Below, piece after piece: positions 1-9,062 of a stretch of DNA of 64,000 nucleotides (position 1 is its first letter; each line of letters begins with the position of its first letter). Under the pieces are notes generated by a model. It did no database searches and had not been told where the DNA came from. It worked only from the letters and a program-made list of their open reading frames with translations. This DNA is from Archangium gephyra (lineage in GTDB: Bacteria; Myxococcota; Myxococcia; Myxococcales; Myxococcaceae), in NCBI RefSeq assembly GCF_001027285.1, contig NZ_CP011509.1, positions 2,674,501 through 2,738,500 of the forward strand, written 5' to 3'. The position numbers were made by a program, and so were the translations under genes.

Positions 1-1823
1 GCATCACCACGAACGAGCGGGGTGATGTCTTCGTGACGGGCTCGACGAACTCGCTCGCCTTCCTGAACAGCACGGGTCTGCCCTCGCTGACCACGAACAG
101 GGATGCCTATGTGGCCCGGGTCAGCACGGACGGAGAGACTCTGGCGTGGGTGCGCGTGTTTGGCAGCGCCGACACCGACGGTGATTCCGGCATGCGGGTG
201 GCTCGCGGTCCGGGCGGGACGCTGTATGTCGTGGGGAAGATTCGCTCCACCCTCGATGCCTCCTCGGGTGCCGGGCACACCTACGGTGCGTACGCGGCGG
301 GCGGTTCGGATGCGTTCCTCGCCCAGGTGTCCGAGGCGGATGGCACGCTGAACTGGTTCATGTTCCTGGGCGGCTCGAGCTCGGACGAGGGCCTGGACCT
401 GGCGGTGGACACGGTCAACCACCGGGTGTACGTCGCCGGGAAGACCGCCTCGGACGACTTCCCCAGGCAGACCGGGCGCTACATCCGCGCCGATGTGTCC
501 GATGCGTTCGTCACCCGGGTGGATGTCTCCGCGGACAACGTCCCGGCCATCCTGTGGTCGCGGCTCATCGGGAGCTCGGAGATCGACGAGGGCTTCGCGG
601 TGGCGCTCGATGGGTCCTCCCTCTTCCTGGGCGGCATCATCGGCTCCAACGACATCAAGCTGACCGTGGACAAGTTCCGCTCGACCTTCCATTCCGGTTC
701 GGACGACGGCTTCGTCACGAAACTGCATGCCGACACCGGTGAGGTCGAGTGGCTGTTCTACGTGGGCGGCAACGGCAAGGATGATGTCCGCGACCTCCTG
801 GTGCGAGGTGACACCCGGGAGCTCATCGTCGTGGGCAATACGGACTCCTCGAACTTCGCCGCGGGTGACGGCTCGGGCGACGTCTACGTGTTCCGGCTGG
901 AGTCGACGGGGGGGTCCATCGCCGGAACGGTGCAGGCCCTGGGACGTGCGGGCTCGCTCGACGAGACGGCCGGACAGGCCGCGATCGACGTGAAACACAA
1001 CGTCTTCATCGGGGGCTCGACGAGATCCTCGAAGGACTTCGCCACCCTGGAGGGCTGGGACACCGAATACTCCGGTGCGTCCGAGGGCTTCGTCGCCATG
1101 TGGTTCCCGGGCGAGGAGACGCCGTACTGGATTTCCTACCTGGGCGGGTCCAACGCCCTGGAGGGAGGGGCGGAGTCGGTGCGGGGAGTGGATGCCGGTC
1201 CGCTCGGGATGCTCACCCTGAGCGGGAGCTCCTTCGCGGCGGACCTGATGCGTGTCGAATCGGGCTTCGATCGGGAAGCGAGCGAGAAGGAGAACGGCTT
1301 CCTCTTCCGGGTGGCGACGGACTCCTCGGGCCCGAGAGCGGGCACGGTGAACCTCGCGCGCAACAGCGAGGGTCACATGACGGCGACGTGGTCCGGCTTC
1401 GTGGACGACGAGACGGACGTCGTGGGCTACGAGTGGGCCATCTCCACGAAGGGGGGCGCCGAACCGGAGGTCCCCTTCCAGTTCGCGGACTTCGTGACGA
1501 CGACGGTCACCGCCAGCGAGGTGGCCGAGCCAGGGACGACCTATTACGCCCATGTGCGCGCCATCAATGCCGTGGGCGGCCGCTCCCCGACCATTGCGTC
1601 GACGGGCTTCACGGTGCCAGTGCCGGTTCCGGTGCCGGGAGGCGGAGATGGGGGAACGGGGACGGGCGGCGAGGGCGAGGGGGAGGGCGAGGTGCTCTCT
1701 CCGCTCGGCTGGGGTTGCGGCAGCACGGGGGGCGGCGGCGTGGCGGGAGCGCTCGGACTGCTGGCGCTGGCCCTGCTGTCGTCACGCCGTCCGCGCGTGG
1801 CGCGGGTGCGCGGCCCGGAGTAG
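1..1823 (+). CDS. SBBP-repeat beta-propeller protein with MYXO-CTERM tail (5' partial)
   Basis: The frame is open to the window edge (from base 3), so the N-terminus lies outside; the GTG at 33 is internal. The visible ~606 residues are repeats of about 50-60 residues with the pattern 'DAFLAQV...W..FLGGS..DEG..LAVD....YVAG.T.S.DF', typical of SBBP/beta-propeller surface proteins. A fibronectin-III-like segment (about codons 440-530) and a Pro/Gly/Glu-rich linker follow. The C-terminus is a MYXO-CTERM sorting signal: SPLGWGCGS, a Gly/Leu-rich membrane segment and an Arg cluster. In myxobacteria such tails mark proteins for surface anchoring after cleavage near the Cys. It is first of four tandem paralogues on this strand; binding partner unknown. 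Family call is secure, role is not. Confidence 0.85.
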   Translation, partial: ITTNERGDVFVTGSTNSLAFLNSTGLPSLTTNRDAYVARVSTDGETLAWVRVFGSADTDGDSGMRVARGPGGTLYVVGKIRSTLDASSGAGHTYGAYAAGGSDAFLAQVSEADGTLNWFMFLGGSSSDEGLDLAVDTVNHRVYVAGKTASDDFPRQTGRYIRADVSDAFVTRVDVSADNVPAILWSRLIGSSEIDEGFAVALDGSSLFLGGIIGSNDIKLTVDKFRSTFHSGSDDGFVTKLHADTGEVEWLFYVGGNGKDDVRDLLVRGDTRELIVVGNTDSSNFAAGDGSGDVYVFRLESTGGSIAGTVQALGRAGSLDETAGQAAIDVKHNVFIGGSTRSSKDFATLEGWDTEYSGASEGFVAMWFPGEETPYWISYLGGSNALEGGAESVRGVDAGPLGMLTLSGSSFAADLMRVESGFDREASEKENGFLFRVATDSSGPRAGTVNLARNSEGHMTATWSGFVDDETDVVGYEWAISTKGGAEPEVPFQFADFVTTTVTASEVAEPGTTYYAHVRAINAVGGRSPTIASTGFTVPVPVPVPGGGDGGTGTGGEGEGEGEVLSPLGWGCGSTGGGGVAGALGLLALALLSSRRPRVARVRGPE

Positions 1824-1898
1824 TGAGGAGTGGGGCCAGGGCATGAGCCCGTGCTCCGTGCCCGCCGCCGCGGGCCTGCGCCTCCAAAGGAGTGTCAC

Positions 1899-4160
1899 GT
1901 GTTTCGTCGCTTGCTCGGTGCCCTGTGCGTGACCGCTGTCCTCCTGGTGTCCAGGGAGGCGCTCTGCCAACCCGGCTCCGTCGCTGCCCGAGCACCCGGC
2001 TCCCCTCCATCGCCCGTGTTCCTGCCGGGCATCGCTCCGGCGCCGGAGGGAGCCGCGGGGCACTTCGAGCTGCGGCATCCGGGAGCCAGCGCGCTCTTCA
2101 CCGGCACGGGCCTGGCGCTGCGCCTGTCCACCGGTGATCAGCGGGCGCGGGAACTGGGCTGGCAGGTGGCCGGTGGCAGGGCCACGCGGCCACGAGCGGA
2201 GAAGCCGAGGGAGGCGAAGCTTCACCGCCTGTTGGGAGCGCGCGACGCATGGGAGCCGGGGCTGCCCACCTACGCGGGCCTGCGCTACTCCGGTGTGTTG
2301 CCGGGCGTGGACCTGTGGTTCGAGGAGCGCGCCGAGGGCCTGGAGTACGGCTTCCGGGCCGAGCGCGGCGCCGACTTGCGGCGGGTGAAGCTGGAGTACA
2401 CCGGAGCGCTGGCGGTGCGGGTGGTGGAGCAGGGGCGGGCGTTGGAGGTGGAGCTGCCGGAGGGCGTGCTGCGGGAGCGGGGCCTGCGGTGCTCGCAGGA
2501 GGCGGAGGATGGCGCGTCGTGGGAAGTGGAGTGCCGGTTCGCCGAGGCCCGGCGCGTGGGCACGGGACGTTGGGAGTACGCCATCGAGGTGTCGGTGGAG
2601 CGGCCGGAGCTCCCGGTGGTGGTGGATCCCGTCATCCTCTGGAACAGCTACCTCGGGGGTCTTGGGACGCTCAACGGCATCTGGGACATCGAGCAGAACG
2701 GCGCGGGGGAGCTCTTCATCGCCGGTTCGATCGGCGTTTCTCCGAGCACCCCGCCGCGGAGCGAGAGCACGGTCTTTGGGAGTGGGGGAGGCGGCGCGGA
2801 TGTGGTCGTCGCCAAGTACCAGCGGGACGGTACGCTCGCGTGGTCGGTCCTGCTCGGTGGCAATGGCATCGAGCTGGGCAGGGCCCTGGCGCTCGGGGCA
2901 GCGGGTGAGGTGTACGTCGCGGGCACCACGACGTCGCTGAGCGTCCAATGGGAGCGGCCCTCGGGGACCCAGAGCAGCATCTCGCTGGGCTCCGCGGATG
3001 GTTTCGTGGCCCGGATCGCCGCCTCCGGCTCGGAGCTCGAGTGGTTCCAGCGCATCGGCGGGAATGGGGATGACCTCATCCAGAACATGCTCCGGACCGC
3101 CAATGGCCAGCTGTACGTCATCGGGGATACCACCTCGAACAACATCCCGGACCTCAAGGGTACCCCCAAGACCATCCTGGGGTCGGAGGCCTTCCTCACC
3201 CGTATCGATCCCTCGGCGCCCACCCCCAAGGTCCTCTGGACCGTGCTCTTCCAGGGAATGGGAAACGAGAGCCTGTACGATCTCCTGGACGAGGACGGCT
3301 TCATGTACGTCACGGGGAGCACCAGCTCGTTCTCCGCGGATGGTTCCCTGGATGCGCTCGTGGCCGTCGTCAGGGGCATCGACTCCGAACCGGAGCTTGT
3401 CCAGGAGCTCCACCTGGGTGGCAGCGGCAATGAAGAAGGGCGGGCCGTGCGCTTCAGTGGCCCCGCGGCGCAGCGGGAGGTGCGGGTGTTCGGGACCACC
3501 CGGTCGGACAACTTCGGAGGGGGGGCCAGGGGCGGTGCCGATATCTTCGTGGCCACGTATCCCACGTGGAGCCTGGACCCGACCATGCGCCAGAAGGCGT
3601 TGAAGCTCCTGGGCAGCGACGGGGAGGACATCCTCATCTGCGTGTCGGCCGATGCGTCCGGTCAGGTCTACCTCGGCGGAACGACGTCCGCGGTGAGGAG
3701 CTTCCCCATGACGGGCGGAGGCTTCGACTCCACCTATTCGGGCGGCGAGGTGGATGGCTTCGTGGCGAGGGTGGGACTCGAGGGAGAGCCGGCGATCCAG
3801 TGGGCCTCGTACGTTGGAGGCGAGGGCCGGGACGAGGTCTACGCGCTCCGGGTGGATGCGTTGGACCCGACGCGCCTGCTGCTCGGGGGTTCCACCACCT
3901 CGAAGGATCTGCCGTATTCCGGCGACGGCTACAGTCCGAGCCCGAATCCCAATGCGTTCAATGCGATGTTCCTGCTATCGGTGGATCTGGACGCCTCGCC
4001 AGAGCCGGACGGAGGGACGATGGGTCCGTTTTCTCCGCTGGGTTGGTCGTGTGGCTCCACGGCTCCCCGGGGAGCGCCGGGAGCATGGGGGCTCGTCACC
4101 CTCGTGGGGCTGGGGCTGCTCGGCTCGCGCCGCCGGAAGCGCCTGGCGCCTCGCGTGTAG
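1899..4160 (+). CDS. SBBP-repeat protein with DUF7948-like N-terminus and MYXO-CTERM
   Basis: The start chosen is the GTG at 1899 because AAAGGA lies 8 bases upstream and the first codons give a signal peptide (FRRLLGALCVTAVLLV, cleavage near ALCQ). The longer frame from 1830 would bury that signal. The 753-residue product has an N-terminal globular region (about 35-250; 'VLPGVDLWFEERAEGLEYGF', ending VVVDPVILWNSYLGG) of the DUF7948 kind that precedes SBBP repeats, then a propeller of 'YVAGTTTS' / 'DGFVARI' blades. It ends in SPLGWSCGS, a hydrophobic stretch and SRRRKR, the MYXO-CTERM signal. It is a secreted, probably surface-displayed paralogue of its neighbours; the short intergenic gaps suggest co-transcription. 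Ligand unknown. Confidence 0.88.
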   Translation: MFRRLLGALCVTAVLLVSREALCQPGSVAARAPGSPPSPVFLPGIAPAPEGAAGHFELRHPGASALFTGTGLALRLSTGDQRARELGWQVAGGRATRPRAEKPREAKLHRLLGARDAWEPGLPTYAGLRYSGVLPGVDLWFEERAEGLEYGFRAERGADLRRVKLEYTGALAVRVVEQGRALEVELPEGVLRERGLRCSQEAEDGASWEVECRFAEARRVGTGRWEYAIEVSVERPELPVVVDPVILWNSYLGGLGTLNGIWDIEQNGAGELFIAGSIGVSPSTPPRSESTVFGSGGGGADVVVAKYQRDGTLAWSVLLGGNGIELGRALALGAAGEVYVAGTTTSLSVQWERPSGTQSSISLGSADGFVARIAASGSELEWFQRIGGNGDDLIQNMLRTANGQLYVIGDTTSNNIPDLKGTPKTILGSEAFLTRIDPSAPTPKVLWTVLFQGMGNESLYDLLDEDGFMYVTGSTSSFSADGSLDALVAVVRGIDSEPELVQELHLGGSGNEEGRAVRFSGPAAQREVRVFGTTRSDNFGGGARGGADIFVATYPTWSLDPTMRQKALKLLGSDGEDILICVSADASGQVYLGGTTSAVRSFPMTGGGFDSTYSGGEVDGFVARVGLEGEPAIQWASYVGGEGRDEVYALRVDALDPTRLLLGGSTTSKDLPYSGDGYSPSPNPNAFNAMFLLSVDLDASPEPDGGTMGPFSPLGWSCGSTAPRGAPGAWGLVTLVGLGLLGSRRRKRLAPRV

Positions 4161-4170
4161 GGCACCTGCG

Positions 4171-4967
4171 TTCGTTTTCTCTGGAGAGGGGGCTCTCGTG
4201 TCTCGTCGTCTGTTCGGTTCGGTGGCCGCGGCCGGAGCCATCCTCGTGTCGTGGGTGGCGCTGAGCCAGCCCGGGTCGTCCCATGTTGCCGCCATGGAGC
4301 CACCGGCCCAGCGGATGGCGCCGGTGTTCCGGCCGGGCATCGCCCCGGTGGCCGGAGGCGCGGAGGGGCAGTACGAGCTGCGCCACCTGCGCTCGCGAGG
4401 GGTGTTCACCGACAAGGGGGTGGAGGTGCAACTGCCCTCGCGTACCCAGCGGACACGGGTGGTGGGCTGGAGCGTGGTGGGTGGGAGAGCGGTGCAGCCG
4501 CGTGCGGAGAAGCCGAGGGAGACGAAGCTGAACCGGCTGGTGGGGCCGAGCAAGAGCTGGGAGCGGGAGGTGCCCACCTACGGAGGCGTGCGCTACCCCG
4601 GAGTGCTGCCCGGAGTGGAGCTGTGGTGGGAGGAGCGGGCGGAGGGGGTGGAGTACGGCTTCCGGGCGGAGCGCGGGGGAGACCTGAGGAAGGTGAAGCT
4701 GGAGTACGCCGGGGCGAGGGAGGTGAGGGTGGTGGAGCAGGGGCGAGCGCTGGAGGTGGACCTGGGGGAGGGGGTGCTGAGGGAGCAGGGGTTGAAGTGC
4801 GAGCAGGAGCGGGAGGACGGGACGAAGAAGGAGGTGGGGTGCCGCTTCACGCAGGCGCGAGCGGTGGGGCCCGAGCGGTGGACGTATGCCATCGAGGTGG
4901 ACGTGGAGGACCCGGAGCGTCCGGTGGTGGTGGACCCGCTCGTCCTCTGGAACACCTACCTCGGGAG
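4171..4967 (+). repeat. Duplicated block, copy A (5' end of SBBP gene 3)
   Basis: This block covers the ribosome binding site, signal peptide and DUF7948-like region. It aligns without gaps to 6608-7404 (constant offset 2437 bases). By eye the core 4303-4967 carries only about 20-25 substitutions, many of them CGG/AGG arginine swaps. A more divergent patch encodes the signal-peptide/mature junction. Similarity collapses right after the codons for LVLWNTYLG. Confidence 0.85.
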
Positions 4968-6582
4968 CGCTGCCCAGGATGTGCTTCGGGACCTGGCGCT
5001 GAACGGCGAGGGAGAGGTCTTCATCGTCGGCACGGTGGGAGGGACCTCGCTCTCCCCGCCCGTGGATGCCGGCCGGGGCGCATCCGATGTGCTCGTCGCC
5101 AGGTTCCATGGGGACGGTGGGCTCGCCTGGTCGACGCTGCTCGGCGGAAGCGGCGAGGACGAGGGCAGGGCCATCGAATTGGGCGGCTCGGGCGAGGTGT
5201 ACGTGGCGGGCGTGACCTCCTCCACGGGGCTGGCGGTGAAGATGCCCGTCGACGAATTGGGAACGGGGAGCACCCTGCGAGGGGCTTCGGATGGCTTCAT
5301 CGCCCAACTCTCGTCCGCGGGAACGCTCGACTGGTTCATGTACTTCGGCGGAACGGGCGATGGGGGCGAGCAGGTCCACGACCTCGCGCTGGCTCCGGAC
5401 GGCAAGCTGTTTCTCGTCGGGGAGACCACCTCGGCGGATTTGCCGGGGACGTCGGGGACGCGCACCGTGGTGGGCACGGAGGCCTTCATGGTTCCCCTCA
5501 CTCCCAAGGGGCCGACTACTCCCGAACTGGGCGTGGGGTTTCTCTTGATGGGCTCGGGGAGCGTCGACTCCATCCGCGCCGTGACCGCCACCGACGAGGG
5601 CGTCTTCGTCGCCGGCACCTCCAATTCGTCTGATTTCCCCAAGGGCCTCATCGGCGGGATGGGGCCTGCTCATGCCGGGGCATTGGATGCGTTCGCTCTG
5701 AAGGTCAGGTCGCAGACGGGCCTCCTCGAATGGGGCGCCTTCCTCGGAGGTCCGGGCAACGACGAGGGCCGTGCGCTCGTGTGCAATGGGGTGGAGGGCT
5801 CCCCCTGCGTGGTCGCGGGGACCACCGATTCGGAAACCTTCGCGGGGGAACGGACGGATTCCCCCTCGAATGGAGTCTTCGTGCTGAGCCTCGAGTCGTT
5901 CACCGGCTCACTCGGCAACCCGTTGCGGCTGCAGGGGGCGTCGAGCAGTGAGGGCATCGCCCTGGCGCTCGACAAGGATCAGCGGGTCTATGTCGCCGGG
6001 CGTGCGGCGCCGGGCTTCTCCGTGGATGGTGGGTTCGATGGGAGCCGCGATGGCGGGACCGAGGCCTTCGTCGCACGGGTACAGCTCGAGCCCACGCTCG
6101 AGGTGCCGTGGTCCTCGTACGTGGGCGGCGGTGGCGAGGATGAGATCTTCGCGCTGAAGATCGATGCACAAAACCGCCTGTTCCTCGGAGGAGCCACCAC
6201 CTCGACGAACCTGCGGTATGCCGACGCGGGTTACGACGTGACCCACGATGGCAAGAGCAGGGAGATGTTCCTGCTGGCGGTGGACCTGGAGGCCGAGGCA
6301 CCGGGTGGAGGAGGGACGGACGGAGGCGAGCCGGACGGGGGTGGAACGGACGGAGGCGGGACGGACGGGGGTGGAACGGACGGAGGCGGGACGGACGGAG
6401 GCGGGGAGGGTGAAGAAGATGCCGGGCAGTCTGATGGGGGCACGGGGAAGCCGAGAGAGTCTCCGCTGGGCTGGTCCTGCTCGGCCGGTGGTGGGCCGGG
6501 TGCCCTGGCTCTTGGAGTGATCATCGGGGTGGCGTTTCATGCCTCCCGTCGTCGGAGGCGAGCCCCTGCTTCGCGGGGGTGA
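4198..6582 (+). CDS. SBBP-repeat protein with DUF7948-like N-terminus and MYXO-CTERM
   Basis: Start GTG 4198 follows GGAGAGG with good spacing and begins a signal peptide (SRRLFGSVAAAGAILVSWVALSQ). The product is 794 residues: DUF7948-like N-terminus (about 30-250), SBBP propeller (about 255-690), an Asp/Gly/Thr repeat linker encoded at 6313-6406, and a MYXO-CTERM tail (SPLGWSCSAGG, hydrophobic core, SRRRRR). The first ~255 codons are almost identical in nucleotide sequence to those of the next gene, whereas the propellers are clearly diverged. It is third of the four-gene paralogous array. The domains point to a secreted surface protein; no catalytic motif is visible, and an adhesive or sensory role would be a guess. 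Confidence 0.88.
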   Translation: MSRRLFGSVAAAGAILVSWVALSQPGSSHVAAMEPPAQRMAPVFRPGIAPVAGGAEGQYELRHLRSRGVFTDKGVEVQLPSRTQRTRVVGWSVVGGRAVQPRAEKPRETKLNRLVGPSKSWEREVPTYGGVRYPGVLPGVELWWEERAEGVEYGFRAERGGDLRKVKLEYAGAREVRVVEQGRALEVDLGEGVLREQGLKCEQEREDGTKKEVGCRFTQARAVGPERWTYAIEVDVEDPERPVVVDPLVLWNTYLGSAAQDVLRDLALNGEGEVFIVGTVGGTSLSPPVDAGRGASDVLVARFHGDGGLAWSTLLGGSGEDEGRAIELGGSGEVYVAGVTSSTGLAVKMPVDELGTGSTLRGASDGFIAQLSSAGTLDWFMYFGGTGDGGEQVHDLALAPDGKLFLVGETTSADLPGTSGTRTVVGTEAFMVPLTPKGPTTPELGVGFLLMGSGSVDSIRAVTATDEGVFVAGTSNSSDFPKGLIGGMGPAHAGALDAFALKVRSQTGLLEWGAFLGGPGNDEGRALVCNGVEGSPCVVAGTTDSETFAGERTDSPSNGVFVLSLESFTGSLGNPLRLQGASSSEGIALALDKDQRVYVAGRAAPGFSVDGGFDGSRDGGTEAFVARVQLEPTLEVPWSSYVGGGGEDEIFALKIDAQNRLFLGGATTSTNLRYADAGYDVTHDGKSREMFLLAVDLEAEAPGGGGTDGGEPDGGGTDGGGTDGGGTDGGGTDGGGEGEEDAGQSDGGTGKPRESPLGWSCSAGGGPGALALGVIIGVAFHASRRRRRAPASRG
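6313..6406 (+). repeat. In-frame 15-bp tandem repeat (GGGTD linker)
   Basis: Units of 15 bp encoding GGGTD/GGGEP are repeated about six times, with a 30-bp higher-order period (ACGGACGGGGGTGGA alternating with ACGGACGGAGGCGGG). They form the flexible linker before the MYXO-CTERM tail of the third SBBP protein. Such a run can change length by replication slippage without shifting frame. Confidence 0.8.
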
Positions 6583-6607
6583 GTCCTTTCGCGCGGTCCG
6601 CAGCGGG

Positions 6608-7404
6608 TTCATGTTCTCTGGAGAGGGGGCTTTCGTGTTTCGTCGTCTGTTCAGTTCGGTGGCTGTGGCCGGAGCCATCCTCGTGTCGTGGGTGGCACTG
6701 GGTCAGTCCATGCCTTCCAGCGCTCCAGCGATGGCGCAGCCGGCCCAGCGGATGGCGCCGGTGTTCCGGCCGGGCATCGCCCCGGTGGCCGGAGGCGCGG
6801 AGGGGCAGTACGAGCTGCGCCACCTGCGCTCGCGAGGGGTGTTCACCGACAAGGGTGTGGAGGTGCAGCTGCCCTCGCGCACCCAGAGGACACGGGTGGT
6901 GGGCTGGAGCGTGGTGGGTGGGAGAGCGGTGCAGCCGAGGGCGGAGAAGCCGAGGGAGACGAAGCTGAACCGGCTGGTGGGGCCGAGCAAGAGCTGGGAG
7001 AGGGAGGTGCCCACCTACGGAGGCGTGCGCTACCCGGGAGTGCTGCCTGGAGTGGAGCTGTGGTGGGAGGAGAGGGCGGAGGGGGTGGAGTACGGCTTCC
7101 GGGCGGAGAGGGGAGAGAACCTGAGGAAGGTGAAGCTGGAGTACGCCGGGGCGAGGGAGGTGAGGGTGGTGGAGCAGGGGCGAGCGCTGGAGGTGGACCT
7201 GGGGGAGGGGGTGCTGAGGGAGCAGGGGTTGAAGTGCGAGCAGGAGAGGGAGGACGGGACGAAGAAGGAGGTGGGGTGCCGCTTCACGCAGGCCCGAGCG
7301 GTGGGGCCCGAGCGATGGGCGTATGCCATCGAGGTGGACGTGGAGGACCCGGAGCGTCCGGTGGTGGTGGACCCGCTCGTCCTCTGGAACACCTACCTCG
7401 GGGG
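6608..7404 (+). repeat. Duplicated block, copy B (5' end of SBBP gene 4)
   Basis: Partner of the block at 4171-4967, same strand and same reading frame. The sharp loss of similarity where the propeller starts suggests recent duplication or gene conversion limited to the N-terminal module. Confidence 0.85.
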
Positions 7405-8965
7405 AACGGGTGCCGCCGATGAGCTCCGGGCCATCCAGCAGAACGCCAATGGGGAGCTCTTCATCGCGGGCACGATCAACTTCTTTTCCGGTTCCCTGCC
7501 CTCGGTGAGGAACACGAGCATCGGTCCGGGAGGAGCGGCCGACGTGTTCGTCGCCAAATTCCAGGCGTCCGGAGGGATGGAGTGGTGGACCGTCATGGGC
7601 GGCACCGGCGATGACACGGCCTGTTGTCTGGCCATCGGCGCCTCGGGGGAACTGTACGTCGCGGGCTCCTCGAACTCGGTACGCTTCGAGTGGCAGTTGC
7701 CCGGCGGAGGTGGGGCGACCAGCACCGCGAACACGTACAACACCGAGGATGGTTTCGTGGCCCGGCTCGCTTCCACCGGAGCGCAGATCGACTGGTTCCA
7801 CCGCGTGGGTTGGAACGGTGTGGAGACGGTCCATGCCCTGGAGCAGGGGGGAGGCCGGCTGTTCGTCGGCGGGAAGACGAACGCGACCGAGATTCCAGAC
7901 GCCTTGCCCCACGCGCCCCTCATGGGCGAGGAGGGCTTCATCATCCGCCTCGATCCCGCCATCCCCGCGGACCCCAGCCAGAAGAAGGCGGACTGGCTCC
8001 TGCTCATCCAGACGGTCAATGATCAGTACCCTGAAGATGCCGTGATGGGTCTGACCTACAAGAGCCCCGGCATCCTCTACGCGACGGGGTACTACACCGA
8101 TTTCGGGAATACCTCGCCCACGGTACTGGCCCCCAAGAACGCCTTCGCCGCACGTATCTTCGACGCCGATGGCAGTGCGCCCGAGGTCCGTTCGAAGCTC
8201 GGACACGGAAGACTCAAGGATGAGATTGGAATCGCGGTGACCCCGGTGACCGTCACCACGGGAGACAAGCTGGTGATGTGGGGAACCACCACGTCGCCCG
8301 ACTACCCGGGCGCTGGCTCGGTGCAAGGGCTCAGCGACGTCTTCGTCACGGTGCTCGCGGAGGGGGACGGTGGCACCCTGTCCGTGGAGAAATCGAGGCT
8401 CATCGGAGGCAGTGGCGAGGACGTGTTGCGCACCGTGACCCGGGAGAGTGACTCCTCTCGGCGTTTCTATGTCGGTGGCATCACCAGCTCTCCGGACCTG
8501 GACGTGGACGCGGGGGTCGACATCACGCAACAGGGCCTGGAAGGCTTCGTGGCGAGTGTTCGAATCGAGGTGGATCCCGTGCTCGAGGGGGCGACGTACG
8601 TGGGGGGCAGCTCGAGGGATGAGGTCCTCGCGCTGAAGGTGGACAATCGGGATCCGAGCCTCGTCTACATTGGCGGTTCCACCAGCTCGCCGGATCTCCG
8701 CTATTCCCCCAATGGCGTTGACACGAGTCCGAGTGGCGCGGGGACGAACGACATGTTCCTGCTGGCCCTGGACGTGGATGCCCCGTCGCCCGACCCGGGG
8801 CCAGGGCCGGGGCCAGGGGAGGAACCGGACCCGGAGACGGACCCCCTGTCTCCGCTGGGCTGGTCCTGCGGTGCCAGTGTCACCGGGGGGGGATGGAACG
8901 CCCTCGCGCTCGGGGTGCTCGTCGGGCTGGTGTCGTGGGTCTCGCGCCGGAGGCCGCGCGCCTGA
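6635..8965 (+). CDS. SBBP-repeat protein with DUF7948-like N-terminus and MYXO-CTERM
   Basis: GTG 6635 is preferred because it sits at the same place, behind the same GGAGAGG site, as the start of the preceding paralogue. An in-frame ATG at 6611 overlaps that site and is less likely. The product (776 residues) has a signal peptide, a DUF7948-like domain, SBBP blades, a short Pro/Gly/Asp linker ('PDPGPGPGPGEEPDPETD') and MYXO-CTERM (SPLGWSCGASVTGGG, hydrophobic core, SRRRPRA). It closes the tandem array and is followed by a perfect palindrome 1 bp after the stop codon. Secreted and probably outer-surface anchored; function unknown. Confidence 0.88.
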   Translation: MFRRLFSSVAVAGAILVSWVALGQSMPSSAPAMAQPAQRMAPVFRPGIAPVAGGAEGQYELRHLRSRGVFTDKGVEVQLPSRTQRTRVVGWSVVGGRAVQPRAEKPRETKLNRLVGPSKSWEREVPTYGGVRYPGVLPGVELWWEERAEGVEYGFRAERGENLRKVKLEYAGAREVRVVEQGRALEVDLGEGVLREQGLKCEQEREDGTKKEVGCRFTQARAVGPERWAYAIEVDVEDPERPVVVDPLVLWNTYLGGTGAADELRAIQQNANGELFIAGTINFFSGSLPSVRNTSIGPGGAADVFVAKFQASGGMEWWTVMGGTGDDTACCLAIGASGELYVAGSSNSVRFEWQLPGGGGATSTANTYNTEDGFVARLASTGAQIDWFHRVGWNGVETVHALEQGGGRLFVGGKTNATEIPDALPHAPLMGEEGFIIRLDPAIPADPSQKKADWLLLIQTVNDQYPEDAVMGLTYKSPGILYATGYYTDFGNTSPTVLAPKNAFAARIFDADGSAPEVRSKLGHGRLKDEIGIAVTPVTVTTGDKLVMWGTTTSPDYPGAGSVQGLSDVFVTVLAEGDGGTLSVEKSRLIGGSGEDVLRTVTRESDSSRRFYVGGITSSPDLDVDAGVDITQQGLEGFVASVRIEVDPVLEGATYVGGSSRDEVLALKVDNRDPSLVYIGGSTSSPDLRYSPNGVDTSPSGAGTNDMFLLALDVDAPSPDPGPGPGPGEEPDPETDPLSPLGWSCGASVTGGGWNALALGVLVGLVSWVSRRRPRA

Positions 8966-8966
8966 C

Positions 8967-8993
8967 GAAGTTGTCCAACAGTTGGACAACTTC
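8967..8993. promoter_or_regulatory. Perfect 27-bp palindrome, candidate repressor operator
   Basis: Arms GAAGTTGTCCAAC (8967-8979) and its exact reverse complement (8981-8993) flank one central base. It starts 1 bp after the stop of the SBBP gene and ends about 70 bp before the dehydrogenase start. A one-base loop and no T-run argue against a terminator. The size and symmetry fit a dimeric repressor such as a TetR- or MarR-type protein; no such gene is adjacent, so the ligand is unknown. Confidence 0.55.
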
Positions 8994-9035
8994 CCGCGAA
9001 CCGTCACCGGGCGGGCGGCCGAGCCTGGCATTAAC

Positions 9036-9054
9036 CTCCTCCGGCGCGGAGGAG
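9036..9054 (+). promoter_or_regulatory. Hairpin enclosing the Shine-Dalgarno of the dehydrogenase gene
   Basis: CTCCTCCG (9036-9043), loop GCG, CGGAGGAG (9047-9054): a perfect 8-bp stem. Its 3' arm contains the GGAGGAG ribosome binding site 8 bases before the ATG at 9063. If it folds it would hide the site and limit translation; regulation is inferred only. Confidence 0.45.
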
Positions 9055-9062
9055 ACAGGCAC

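Noticed and set aside
8967-8993. Palindrome considered as the terminator of the SBBP operon
   Set aside because: The loop would be one base and no T-run follows on either strand.
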